A stretch of DNA of 64,000 bases, from assembly GCA_949357655.1 (NCBI GenBank), contig CASHTG010000002.1, positions 372,001-436,000 of the forward strand. The letters are read 5' to 3'. A program made the translations under genes and the position numbers. This stretch comes from Parascedosporium putredinis. Lineage: Eukaryota; Ascomycota; Sordariomycetes; Microascales; Microascaceae. Below, in pieces: positions 11,081 through 23,752 of this stretch; position 1 is the stretch's first letter; every line of letters starts with the position of its first letter. The notes beneath the pieces were generated by a model that did not search any database, was not told the origin of the DNA, and saw only the letters and a program-made list of their open reading frames with translations.

Positions 11081-14000
11081 CTACTGGACGGAAACTGGTT
11101 CGCTCATGGTCTCTGGATGTGTAACGGCGTCCCTAGCTTCGTCTTCGAGCCTCTGAGCTTCCTCGTTCTCCCTAATCAAGGCTTCTTCCTGGGCTCGGAG
11201 ATCTCTCTCTTCCTCCGTCAATGATGACTCTGGAGGCTCACCATTTTCCTCTGGCGGAGGGGAGGGGAGGAGGAGGCGGCGGTGTTTCAGCGGCGCCCTC
11301 TTCCAGCTCCTTCACGCGTTTAGTAACAGGCTCAAGCTCATCTACTGGTGTGATGATGGGAACATCGTCCTCTTCACCCCTCTTCCGTTTCAGACGCGGG
11401 CTGCCGGGCGTATGTGACCCTCCATCCTCAGGGCTCGAGATTGCCTCCACAGTAATATCAGTCACCATGCTATCTTCTTTGGAAAGTACGCCGTTCAAAG
11501 TATCTGATGCTGGTAAAGGCTCTGGTCCATTGCCGGCACCGTCATCATCGGCGTTTGTAGCAGAATCGTGACCCGCCTTCTTCTTTTCATGCTCCCTGTA
11601 TTTCACTACAGCCCTATCAAGAAAATCTTTGACGTATGATTTAACCTTCTTGACTTGCTTGTCGGTAAGGGTGGCGGTGGGGTCTTGGACTCGGTCGTTT
11701 TTGTAATCGGATGCAACCAACTTTTTGACAAGGTCTTTCGCAAACCTTTTGAGTTGATCCCGAGGAAGCTTATGCCGGAATTTATCTAGTACGTATTTGA
11801 TGTGCGGGAAGATCTAGAGAGGTCATCATAATTAGCCACAGGACTAAAGGCAAGGCTACGAGGCCATAGAGGATAGGGGAAGGGGGATGGGCAATAAACC
11901 CCGTGGTTGAAACTTACCGTATTTTCGTAAATTTTCTTCTGCTTCTCCAAACTTAACTGGCGCCACTTCTCGACCGGGGTATCCTGTAAGAGTATCTCCG
12001 GAGTGTCGGGCGGTGCCTGGGTAGAAGATACGGGAACCCCCGAGGGTAGCGGTTTGCTTCCTTTGTTGTTCTCTGGCGACGTTGTCGATAATCTTTTGCA
12101 GGATCTGCGCGTTCTTTTCCGCCTGCGTGGGCTGCTTTGGGGCGCTGGCCGCTGCCAAGTAGTTTGCCCGTGTTTGTTGTAATAGTAAACCGTCCGATTG
12201 GCGTCGTACGCCATGAACCATCCCTCGGGCAGCGGCCCTTCAGCCTCCTGCCCAAATTTGGGAAATCGACCCGAAGACTGGCGCGCAAATGGCTGGTGGC
12301 GCCTGGGGCCACGGGGGCTTGGAAGTTGCGTTGAGGAATGTTGCTTTTAGGCCCCTTAGGAATGTCAATATTGGAGGAAGTGGTGAAACGGGCTTGCTCG
12401 CCGGGGTCGAGGTAGCCGTGTCACGCTCATCCCCGACCACTGCATCGCGCAGCGCCAGCCGCGGTGGTGGTGTGAGCGTTGGGGTCGACCTTCTTGCGCT
12501 TGATCCGATACGCCACCTGAAGTTTCCCCAATCATCCAAAAGTCTATTGGCGGTGCTTGAAATTGCTTCATTCTCGGAAACCTTGAGACCCTGCACGGTT
12601 GCCTCGATATTGGAGTCGACAATCTTATTCTTGGTGAGTCTTGGCATTCTATCCAGGACGTCAAGCACCTGGATGATAACATTATCGTCCTCTGTAAAGG
12701 AGGTGATCATCGTCTTCATAATCTGATAGGCGTGCATCCTCATGACCATATTCAAGACATAGTTGTCGTCGCATTTTTGAATACGCTCCAGAAGTTTAAT
12801 GGCGATCCACTTCTCTTTGCATTGCATAAGGGCAGCCATGACTTTGCGAGCGCCGTCTTCATCGAGGCTCTTGGCCTGGAGACTGTTGACATACTCTTCA
12901 TCGTCTTCGTCGGGCCGCTTACGTCGAGGCTTCTTGGCGACGGCCGTGTCCCATCCGTCGCCCCCGTCGATACCGAGGGCTTCAACGATGAGTGCTGGTA
13001 GCTTGGTGGCCCGGCCAGTTTGCGTCTTGCCCCCAATGAAGCCGACGCACTCGGGTTCTCCGCAGTAGCAGGGTTGGGGATCAGCACCGTATCGATCAAC
13101 ATTGTAGTTGAACGTCAATTCCTCGCCAGCCTTGACCTTGCGCTGTACAAAGATACCCATGCGAAGCTTGTCACCGACTACCCACTTGTCGACGTAACAG
13201 TTTGGATTGCACGAGTGGTTGCAAAAGCGCCCTAGGTTTCCTTTTTGGTGGCATCAACGAACTCGCTCTTTGTCAGCGACATGAAGTAAAAATGCTTGAT
13301 GCCTTGCTCGTCGTACTGGAGCATCCGGCGTCGGAATGTGGGCTCGTTGATGACCTCGCCAATGTATTCGAAGACAAAGTCGTTAGCCTCAAGATCATTG
13401 TTCGCGCGAAGGCCGTAACCTTTTTCTCGGTCTTGATTACGGAGACGCTGGAGTATTGTTTCCGCTGGAATCGTTGATTTTGGCAACCGTCGCCACAGCT
13501 TCCGGATGCGCCGATAACACATTCGACACGAGTTGCTCGGTTGATGCAATCCTCCCCGCAAGCATAATTAACCCCGTCATCTGCCAAGTGGAATCAATGT
13601 TAGAAATTGAAGGAAGATGGGGACCAAGAAAGGAGAAGTACGAGTTTGGCATGGGACGGGTGCTAGGGTCAAGGGTTTGAAGACGTACGCCACTCCTCTT
13701 TGCAGTCGCAGTCAAGCGCATCATTATCCGTCGAGCCCATGTTTTTGGAGCCGTAGAGACAGTCGGGGATGACCTTGAACGAACTGCAAGCCTCCTCCGT
13801 CGCATCCGGCACATCGTCGAGCAGTTTGACCTCGCGCTTGATGGGTTTTTGTGAGGTCTTGCGAGAAGACTTTGGGGTCTGGGTTTCGTCTGGGGTGGCG
13901 GACCCTTTGAGGGCCCCGTTCTCAGTCTCGCCGGGAGACATGGTGGAAGTCCTAGACTCCCGCTTTATTTCGCTCGATCGTAATGTTCGGCCGTTCGGGG

Positions 14001-14100
14001 TAGGTACCGAGTCGAGTCCGTAAGGAGCGTGGGCTTCCCCGAGCTGAATATTCGCCATCTTGGTGGTATTTCGCTCTACATCAGTCAAGGAAGTCGGCAT
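11081..14100 (-). CDS. set2: Histone H3-K36 methyltransferase Set2
   Basis: Set2 methylates H3 lysine 36 on transcribed chromatin and binds elongating Pol II. Exons: 14100-13689, 13580-11918 and 11813-11081 (introns 108 and 104 bp). Domain order is canonical: an AWS Cys-rich region (NYACGEDCINRAT, CGDGCQNQRFQRKQY), a SET domain with NHSCNPNCYVDKW and FNYN, post-SET (CYCGEPECVGFIGG), a helical linker, a WW domain (LPEGWFMAYDAN, TTWQRP) and a C-terminal SRI domain beginning IFPHIKYVLDKFRHKLP. The C-terminus is acidic with a Pro run. An alternative start is ATG 14058 (MANIQLGEAH). The frame breaks about ten times, for example in A runs at 13421 and 13242, near 12520, 12140 and 12050, and in the C-rich stretch near 11255. 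Each side continues the Set2 match, so the gene is probably intact in the organism. Confidence 0.93.
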
Positions 14101-17100
14101 CGAACGCACGCCAAGATACTCGCCGGACTGGCTCTGTCGTGATGAGAGAAAATTGAGGTGCGCTGAGGAATTTCCTTGGCCCCGACGAGGGTTGTTGCTG
14201 CGTTGGTCGCGAGAAGGCGGCGAGAGAAAAGTATCGCCGGCTTGGAGAGGCCAGAGGCTGCTTGGAAGGAAGGAGACGGCAATAGGAGAGGGGATGGAAA
14301 GAAGGAACAGAGGAGAAAGAATGAGTCGCTACTTCCGGGCCGGTGTGTGCGCGTTAGCGACTCGCTGCATGCGGGATTCGGTAAGAGATGGAAACGGCGG
14401 AGAGACAAGAGGCCAGGACGTAACTTTCAGAAGATCTGAGGTTAGTTTTCCTCTCATGTAGGGCGAGTGATGTTGTTGAGCCGATGATTAACCGAGAGAG
14501 AGGAATCTGTAATCTGTGGGTGGGATGCCAGAGACTGCATCATAGCGAGCGTGGATCAAGTATTGGTTGGGGTTGAGGATAAGTCCAGATGATTACAGGC
14601 CATCATATGTCTTCTCATTTTTTTTTCATCTTTCAAAGAATGTACTGAGGTATATATGGATGCATATATAATTAGAGTATGAATTGAATGAGCAGCATCG
14701 GCGGGTGCTTTAAAGGGAAATATCCCAAGCTCTTGTTCCAGAGTAGGCCTCTTTGAAGGACCATCAGGGGTGTACCTAGGTGAGCAAGCAAGTCTAACCT
14801 GAGCTTTCTATTTTCCTTCGGAGAATACTTTTGAACTTTTGGATATCTCATGTACTTGAGAACAAACACCACAACTCATGGAAAGTGTAAGGGTGACAAA
14901 GTGAGAGGAAAAGGAGGCCAGCAAAAGGGTTGCCAAGAAGGACTAGGCCTGTGAGGTCTAAAAGCAAATTTATAGGCTCCCTAATAATTATATATAGCTT
15001 CTAGATATTACCTTGGTATCATTTGCTAGGTTAGCATCTCAGTAGACATCAGCGTCTCTTCTGCTGGCTGCATCTTAGGCTGTTTATAACAAGCGTATAT
15101 TGTTACTTGGGTAGGCCAGCAACGCACCTTTCCGCAAAATACTAGAAGAGTGAAAGAGGTCAATAATTGGGTTTATCAACACCAAGACATGAATAGCATG
15201 CATTCTTCTCTGCTCCCAACATTCCCCGAGGGCTATTGTCGGCTTCTGCGCCCCTAGGACTTCGGTGACGCTCGGTGAGGGTTGCCATCGCATTGCGCAA
15301 AGGGTGGGGCCGGAGGGAAAAAGTCCACGGGCACGGCCCCATTCGAAGAGGTGGGTAGCCAGGTGGGCCTCACCGAACCCTATCCCTTTGGGCCAATCAA
15401 CTTACACCCATACTCTAGCACCCCATCAAGCTCAAAACCAAGGCCATTTTCAGTGTAGTGTACCAAGCTTTTAGGCTGTCTAATATTGGCAAACCTCAAC
15501 TGTTCGATCCGTTCTTTCAACGACCAATGGGACAACCTTGAGCATGCTGCTTGGCCTCAGTATCGTGTAAAATCATCCGTAACATTGGGCGCCGCAAATG
15601 AATGCAACCGCGACTGACTATGATTGAGTCTTTTGCTAGCTCTCGCACCCAAGCCCGATGCTGAAGGCCAAATTCAGCGAAGTCTTCCTCTAGAGTCGAA
15701 CTTTCAACCTACATATAGTCGCTATGCTTCCACTTAATGAGTGCTTAGAGGTCGTGATGAATAGCTAGTTGACTATTGGATCGGGCCAGAAGACGAAAGT
15801 CGAAAACCACCCAGGGCCGGTAAGGGTCTGTGGGTGCATTGCCGGACGAGGACTGGAACAGCGGGTTCACGCATCTCCATCCCTGACATATATGTATGAA
15901 AGAGATGTTTTGCATTGAGCCAGAGCTATTCCTCGCATTTTTGGGGGTTTTTTTGACATGCAATCCCTTGTTTTTCTTTCTTCCTTTCCCTCCGAAAGTC
16001 CAATTGAAGTCGATCTGAGTGTCGTCAGTTGCCGGGGTCTGTGCCATGGTGCCAATTGCTCTCACCGCCTGTTCCTTGCTTGTGCTGGAAGGGTTGCGTT
16101 GGGCACTGCTCCAATCCTTTGGGCATTCCCGACGGGGCTGTGGCTAGCCAACCGCACCGTTCCTGCGAGTGTACAAAGTCGAGATAATTCCCTGCCCGTC
16201 ATCAATTGCAATTGTGGTCCTCAGAATTCAGACAATGCCTCCTTTTCTGAGTAAAGCCAGAAACTTTTATTTCTAAGTAGGAGGGAGCGCGCAGGCCCAG
16301 ACGAGTTTCTTCAGAAGCTCCTATTTCGCGAATGCAGCTTGATGGATCCATTGGCAGGAGTCACAGAGCGATCGGAGTTTCAGGGAAACCTGCTCTGTCA
16401 AGGCTACCATGAGCCCTAAACGCGGGTGGATCCCGGTAAAGACGATGCCAACTCATTGTGCATATACTCTAGACACATACTAAGAGTCCAAACTCACTGC
16501 CCGGGTGAAATAAAATGGAGGGCAAGTAATGCAGTGACGTGTTCGGAATCTTGCCCTCCATGGAGGAATAGACTGCTCTTTGGGGCTGAAGCATGGAAGG
16601 GTATAAAGAGCACTGGAGACACCATGCGCGACACACTCCCCGAGGCATATCCTCTCCGTCCCTCGAAATCGATCGAGATTGCCTTATGAAATCCGCCGTA
16701 AATCCAGAATTTCGAAAAGCGGAAAGGGTCGAGGCGCGGCCTCGATGTGGTCGAGAAAAGCGAACCATTCAGGGTTGGTAACCATGCTATTGCACCAGCC
16801 ACTGTCGCCTCCGGATTCCCCACCGATTCCGACGAACGAAATAGACGAGGGCTCAAAAGCAAATAGGAGAAATGTGATTGCGGCTCTCGCCGGAAGAAGA
16901 TGTGACGAACTCGTGGCCTGGGCTTGTGGGAAGCGTCCTCGGTGGTATGATTGGCGAGAGGAGCTGAATCGAGCTCCACTGAAAACATCTGGGGATTTCA
17001 ACGTCGAGTTGAGAAACTGGGATCTCGTATCCAATGGGCGATGAGAAGCCCATTCGGCCAGAGAAATTTCAGCGATTGGTTGCCGCAGACGACAATGAAG

Positions 17101-20100
17101 GTAAAATCTCATCGCAGTCAGGGAAGTTCTTGCTTGCGATTTTCTTTTCTTTTCTTTTCTTTTCATTCGAATTACCCTCTCATTTGCTTTGACTGGCTCT
17201 CATCCCATCTTAGCACCTCCAAGGGACCTAAGCGAAGCGACACGCGACGGAACCCTCAACAGTTATGGAGGGCGACGTTGCGGGTTGATATGGGGTTAGC
17301 AGCCCAAAGAAAGAATCTTGCATCACTGCTCCGAGCCTCTGTGGCTCGAGGTCACTTCTCACGCGATACACCTTGACTCGAGTTGGGTTCATCAGCGGCC
17401 TCAAAAGCATCAGCTCGCATAGGATGGTTGTGTGTGCAAAAATCGGTGAAGCTTGTGGAAGCCAGTGCTCCTCCAGACGCCCACCCCTCCTTCCCTGAGA
17501 GAATTGACCCTCCAAAACCAGGTTTGGCCACCCCACCCCACTTTCCACCCCCGCCCTTTCCTTTCGCAGCCAGCAACGCAGGTCGAGTGTCCTGAGTTCA
17601 GGCATGGAGGGGCAGTTCGAGCAGAGATTGGACCTGCGTTCCACATCGAGCTGGATCTGGCGAGCGCGTGAGCAGGCACATGACTCTCACCTTCCTGTTT
17701 TCAATGGGAAATACAGATGCTCTTTCTAATCCGGACTCAACAGTTTGAGAAGCGCATTCTCGTCGGACTCAATATTGAGGTTTCTGCATTGCATATCACG
17801 AATGATAGGCGGTCGTGAGAGAAGGAGCATCTGCGACACGATTTTACCTGGGGAGTTTGGCGGGGCGGGCAACCGCAGATTGGCATGTGCTCAAGGTGCT
17901 CCACCAACCTTAGTCCGGTGCTACTTGCCCTTCATCTGCCTCTCCTTTGTCTGCTGAGCATTGGATTAGTGTTGGCTGAAGCCTGGTATTTGGGTTCTGG
18001 GAGCCAAGTTGCCATCACCAATTAATCCATCGGCCAGCGGGCAGACGGCAAAGCACATCGCAAAATTTCCTCTTTGAGAGGAGGCCATGGCCTTGTCAGA
18101 GGTAGGTTCCCGCCGCCATCCCGTAGTTGCAGCTTGCAGACAGACAGCCCCAGCCATGTTCGCGCAAGTTTCTTTTTTTCTTGTTGCTAGAGGGCGTATC
18201 CTAGGACAACAGTTGGCCCAAAGTGTTGCCAACATCAACGAAGTCCGATTAGGAAAAAAGGCCTCCCTGCTCATTTTTCTGCTACTCTTTTTTAATTTTT
18301 ATTTTGGCACGCGAAGTTTCTCAATAATCCGGCAACGTTTGCTGGTCTTCTTTACCAGGTTGTCGAGGGGCGACCTATCACTCGAGCACTGCTCGTTTGA
18401 GCGCGCATGATGGACGTGCGTCCCATTCATCGACAGACCCCAAAGCTGAGTCGGAATTCTCATGCGAGTGACAGGCCTCCATGCACCCCAATGAGGTCCC
18501 GACATGCAGTCTGGTCACTCCCCGAATGGTATCTGGTGGCAAGGGCGGCGGCAACTGGGCACCGAATTCTCCAGCTTGCCTTCCCCCAACTTGAGAGTGG
18601 CTACCCAGTCAAGACCGACTGCGCCCTCAAGTGGCAGCGCCTGTTCTGTGAAGAACACACAAGATATGGGCAACACATTAATCAAGGGCAAGACGCGCTT
18701 CTTGGTTAATGAAACAGGCAGGCCCGAGGCCCTAAGGTTGCCCATATGGCATAATCAAGCCAGCTATACAGTTGTTGTGCGTTAGCCTCATTTGTAAGTC
18801 GCATCCTCATAAACGAGAGTTTGACAGTCAGCAAGGCCACACCACGCCGCCAGGTCCGCCGTTCTCGCCTTGATTGTGTCGCGAGAGGCGCAGATCAGCC
18901 TCGGATCGGCCTATCTCTTTCGCCATCGTGCCGAGATATGCTCGACGCACGAGAGTCCCAGTTTGCGGATCGGGTTCGCCAAGCAGGTTTTTGATTTCTT
19001 TGTTTCCCCTTTCCCACAGTTTACAAGCATCACTCGGTTCGTCGCATCCTCAAACCTCGCTTTTTCATTCCGCCTGAACACCCACTCTAGAGCGATCTTC
19101 GCCGTCGTGTTTCGTCGGACATTCGTCCAGATCGGCGCTTTTCATCGGAGGTTCGAGGCCGTCTGTCGCATGTTGCGCTTACATGACAGTCATGGCCGTG
19201 CATCTTATCTCGTGGTCGCGAATTATGGCCCGAGCTAAAGACCGCCATTGATAAAGAAGAACATTTCTGATATTTTCCTTCCCCAAGTTCGATACACCCA
19301 CGGGTACAGTTGAAAGAAGAGGAAAAAGCAAGCAAGAAGTGAACGACTCCAGGTAATAAATCGGTTCCTCTTGCGCCTCCGAACGAGTCCCCACTACATG
19401 GCAACCCTGCCAAAATGCGTACTTCGTCGTACCGCCTGATAGTGTCATTTTCTTCTTGTTCTCAGCGAATGGAACATTTTCTCCGTGTTCAGCAGCCTGC
19501 AGAAGCGCACCAAGCCGCGAAAGCTAACGCAGGTGTACCACGCGGGTACAACCACATCCGTCATCGCCTGGTACAGCAAGGCTTTCTTCCCCTCTTCCAA
19601 TTCCGCCGGGGTCCCCTGGGTTTCGCTAATCCTCATCAAGCCAGAGAGGTAAATTTCTAGCCAAACCCCGACGGCGGAGCAGCGACCAAGAAAGCTTCCC
19701 GAAGGGTCAACCACTTTTCTTGAAGCTTGAGTGGTTGACAACGAAGCAAAAGCACATACCCTCACCAAACCTCCGACTCACCGAGACCCAAGCACGGAAG
19801 CCAGCGGCGCACTGGACTTTTTCCTTTTTCTTTTTATCTTTTGTTCTTTCTTCCCCTGCTCAAATTGGCTTTGCAAACCTGACAAGCGAAGGTGTCTCCA
19901 GGGACGCTGGGCGCCTTTTCCTTGCCCTCCATCCCGTCAAAACGCATAACTCTCTGCGACGCCCAGACCTAACAGGCCTGGACCCATCAAACAAATTGTT
20001 TCTCGGGTTTTTGCGACGCTTTGAGACCTCTCCCAGCCACCTCCCTCTCCCCTCCCCTATTCGCCTATCCCTCTCTTTCACCACTCTCTTCGAACTTGGG

Positions 20101-21048
20101 TGGGCACCCACGTTTCTCCATCTTAATTTCCTCACTACCCCACCGTCCCTTACTGTTGTGGGAGGATCATTCCAAGCCCGAGGTCCAGAAGAGAAGCCTG
20201 TCACTATCTTGCGAGCAGCCCAAAGCTCCATCGCTACAAATTTTTGGTGTCGCGCCCTTCCTCTTCTCGGTTCGTGACCGTTCTCCTACGAAGACCAAGG
20301 GCGCTCGTATAAGAACACCAAACGTATGGATGCACCTGCGCATTGCGCATGTACTGTGAGCGATTGAGTTCTTGAGTCGCACGCATCTGCCTCTTGCTCT
20401 TGTCCTGCGGCCTTGCCTGCGAAGGCCATTCTTCCGGCGGCCTCTTGCGAAGACGCGCGCTTGTGTGCACTGTCGCGCGTGTCTTCCCTTGCCTGCTGGT
20501 CTGTACTGTCCCACTCTTTCCGAAACGAGCAGAGTTCGCCAAATCCAGCATACCACATCAACCTGGCCTCCTCGACCGACCTGTCTTGACCACCACCACA
20601 CCACCGCCAATCCTTGCCTCCCCGCCCTGGCCAGGCATTCTCCCTCCCTCTCCTTTGTCTCCACACTCCAACATCATCCGGTGTCGTGGGGAACTGCGAG
20701 GCTCGGTGGCTATCTATCCCCTTCCTTATTTCTCTTGCGCCCTTTCCTTTCCCTCATCTTTCCCCCATCCTAGTCCCTCGGAAGCTTTCCCTTTCCAAGT
20801 CTCGTTGCCCGTCAAACCCCTGTCATTCTTTCGCCTCTACGTGTGGATACCAACCCGCCCTCAACCCTGCCTTGCCTCAATCAGCAAGGCAGATCCAGGC
20901 AGAACCCCTCTGGGGATTCTGGCTACCGTTCTTCCGCCCCTCCCACAGTCAATGCTTATCTGCGCTTCTGCGAACCGCAGAGACATGCTGGCGGACTCTC
21001 ACAACGGGCCCTATCCAACTCAGACATAAAACCCCTACGGTGCGGATC
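14101..21048. other. Gene-free interval between divergent Set2 and the AT-hook gene
   Basis: About 6.9 kb with no supported gene. Immediately left is the Set2 leader. AT-rich sequence with TATATA motifs occupies about 14600-15060. The last 1.1 kb before 21049 is strongly pyrimidine-rich, as in long fungal leaders. The frame of the AT-hook gene stays open upstream to about 20614 but has no ATG there. I see nothing else that can be supported. Confidence 0.5.
17140..17164. repeat. (TTTTC)5 microsatellite
   Basis: Five perfect copies of TTTTC in non-coding sequence. Confidence 0.9.
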
Positions 21049-22310
21049 ATGGGGTCACCATTCACTGACGAGGAGAAGGTGAGCTGGGAGAGGACTTTTC
21101 TTTCATTCTCCTGAGGTGTACTAGCCCCTTTTCTGGACACTCCATCTCTAACTGATAGTTGCGTCGCACAGCGATTTCTCCTTGCGGAAATGATCAAGGT
21201 CAGCAAGGTAGATATCCACGCCCTTGTGGAGTTCGTCAAGTCCAACCGCGTCGAGCAAGAATGGTTGAAGATGCAGGTCCCGAACGGTAAGTTGCCTTAT
21301 AGTAGCCTCCCCTCCCCTCACCCCACTAATGGAATGGCCCGGGGATAGGACGCAACCTGGAGCAGTGTTTCCAAGCTGCTGGGAGCATGTTTGGGACATC
21401 GATCTCGCCACCTAGCCTTGCTAGAGGATTTCCCCCGACGAATCAACCACCTCCTTCTCCTGCCTCGACTCAGAGTCTCGCCCCAGCTCCCACTCTCACA
21501 TCCGCAAACCACCTCATCGAAGGGCACTCCACCGAGCCCTCTATGCCTACCAATTCTGCGATGCAGCCGCATCGAGGCTCGACGCCACAGCATGTCCTCA
21601 TAAAGCCGCGTCTGACCACCGCGAATGGTACCCCAAGCCCCTCTCCTTCTGCAGCGTCGGAACCCCCAACAAAGAAGCGTCGCGGTCGCCCGCCAAAGGT
21701 GCAATCTTACGACCGGCTCGGCCCTGGTAGGCCGAGGCTCTTGGCTTTAGCGCCACAACCCCCGCCCTCCGCGACAGCACAACAGCAGGCTTTCGCTGCG
21801 GTGCCACAATCCATCGACAACCGCAGCCGCCGCACCGCGTCGCCCGCATACACCGTGTCTCCTGGGCCTAATATCGAGAACATTGCGCCATCGAGAGGCT
21901 TGAAACGTTCTCTTCCCGATCACGGTGAGCAGACACAACCGGCACATCTTCATCCCCGCTTCATACCACCTGACGAATCGGGCCTGGCCCGTCAACGGGC
22001 GAACGCATCGGGCGCTCCTACACCCCTACACAAGGGACTTCAGCAATACCGAAACAAGAGACGGCTGGTTCTGGAAGCCAATGGACTCTACGGCCGGACG
22101 ATGATAGGGAAGTCGGCTTCAAACCCCAACACAACAAACGGCCGCTCCTTCTCCAGTTATTCCTTCCCCGACCACTCCACAGACTCGACAAGGGCCGAGC
22201 CCGCTGGACGCAACGAGGGCGACTCCTGTGAAGACATGACACTGAATCGCCGGTGTAATACCGCGATAGATAACGAGAGCATGATTGGCTGGCGCCAATC
22301 TGAGGCATGA
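21049..22310 (+). CDS. AT-hook DNA-binding protein (368 aa)
   Basis: Three exons, 21049-21078, 21172-21286 and 21349-22310, with GTGAGC and GTAAGT donors. The start is ATG 21049 (MGSPFTDEEK). The first 60 residues form a compact helical region (FLLAEMIKVSKVDIHALVEF, EWLKMQVPNGRNLEQC), which may be a small Myb/SANT-like or fungal-specific domain. After a Pro/Ser/Thr-rich stretch, residues about 165-172 carry a classical AT-hook core, KKRRGRPPK, with a weaker GPGRPRL motif 12 residues later. The rest is low complexity with basic patches. It is the one full-length gene here needing no frame correction. The AT-hook suggests binding to AT-rich DNA in the nucleus; the precise role is unknown. Confidence 0.8.
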
Positions 22311-23752
22311 AGCGACGATTGACGGTGGATAGGAATGCGACGCCCGAAATGACAGGCTATATCGGCTCGGAAAGAAATTATCATTCCTATTCTTTTTCTA
22401 CCTTTTTTCCATGCACCATTCTCAAAGGTCACCAAAAGCCTGGCCAGGGGAGCACCCTATCATACTCGCCGGTTTCATTTCCTTTTCCTCGCTTGGCGCG
22501 ACAACGGCATGAGAGCATCGGGCATCACATTCCCGCTATCGCCATGAGTAGGGGAGATTCTCAGCAACGATGCCTCAACAAACTAGGCTTTTTTAAGCTC
22601 ACCATGTTTTGCCTATGCTCACTCTGGGCTTTGTAACACCACTACACATCCTCTACCCACTCGATGGGCTAGGACCGGCGTTTGTTTGCAAACGGATAGT
22701 CTTGATCCCCTTCTATTCAGGTCTCCTTTTTAGTTGGGATTGGCGTTTTCCTTCTACTATGTATTTGGCTCATCTAATGAGGGCAAAAGGGAGGAGCTGC
22801 ATACATTGGCGCTGTCTCTACAGCATACATTTTATGCATGCGCTTTCATTTCTTTTTCGTTTTCTTTCTTTTATATTCGACAGTCAGGGTTCTTTGGCTA
22901 ATCCCGAGTGCCCAGCTGGGAGACGGTCCACATTCATACAAGGGCGCATGTGGCGTATAGTAAACCTCTTTCTCACTTTCCATCTTCCCAAGCGAGTGCT
23001 GGGGAGCAGGCTTTGTTTGAAAATCAAACGTGTATGAGTATTGTACATGCAAGGGTATCTTTTTACTTTCTTCTTCCTTGTTTTGTCCTTTTCTTTGTCT
23101 CTTTTATTGGGTGCGAAGGGAGAATCTCGATTTGTGTATGTGAGGGAGAGGAGAGGAGAGGAAACAAGGGAGTCGATCCAGGCATTGTAGGTCACGAGGA
23201 GCCGGGAGAGAAAGCCGAAGTCGGTGAATTGGTGTCACGTAGGTTTGAATCCGCTAACACATTACATATACCCCCAATTTAACTTCGGAAGCGTTGTTCT
23301 TTGTCTCCTATTTGTCCTGGCATGCTATCAAGATCTCGTGAAGAATGGGTGAAGCAAGCCAAGACTCTAGCCATCCCCGTACCCGAAAATACTCTTGAAA
23401 ACGCGAGATGTGGCGTCGTTGCGATGAGCTACAGATGCGAGTGAAGATGACAACTAGCCCTGGAGACCCTAGATCCGACCTTGAACGAATTATATTCATA
23501 GGGCCAACCCTACCGTTTGGTCCAAGAACCTAAAAAGAACATTGACAAAAATGGGGTTAAAAAAGACATTAAGGAGAGGCAACTGACGATGAGAGGGAAA
23601 GAAAGAAGAAGAAGAAGAAGAAGAAAGTGTCTCTAATCCCGTTTCCTCTTTCTCCTGTAGTTACATAGGAATTGTAAACAAGTAAAGCAAGATGGCAAAG
23701 GGGGTCCTTAGGGGATCTAATTTCGTCTTCATGGTCCGCAAGGTGTCATCAT
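22311..23752. other. Convergent 3' ends of the AT-hook gene and GABA transaminase
   Basis: Contains both 3' UTRs: T-rich on the left (22380-22900) and AG-rich on the right (23580-23630). No coding feature is supported. Confidence 0.5.
23605..23626. repeat. (GAA)n microsatellite
   Basis: About seven AGA/GAA triplets in a row in the 3' region of the aminotransferase gene. Confidence 0.85.

Noticed and set aside
20614..21048. Upstream in-frame extension of the AT-hook gene
   Set aside because: The frame is open but contains no ATG and reads pyrimidine-rich leader; ATG 21049 fits the short first exon and its donor.
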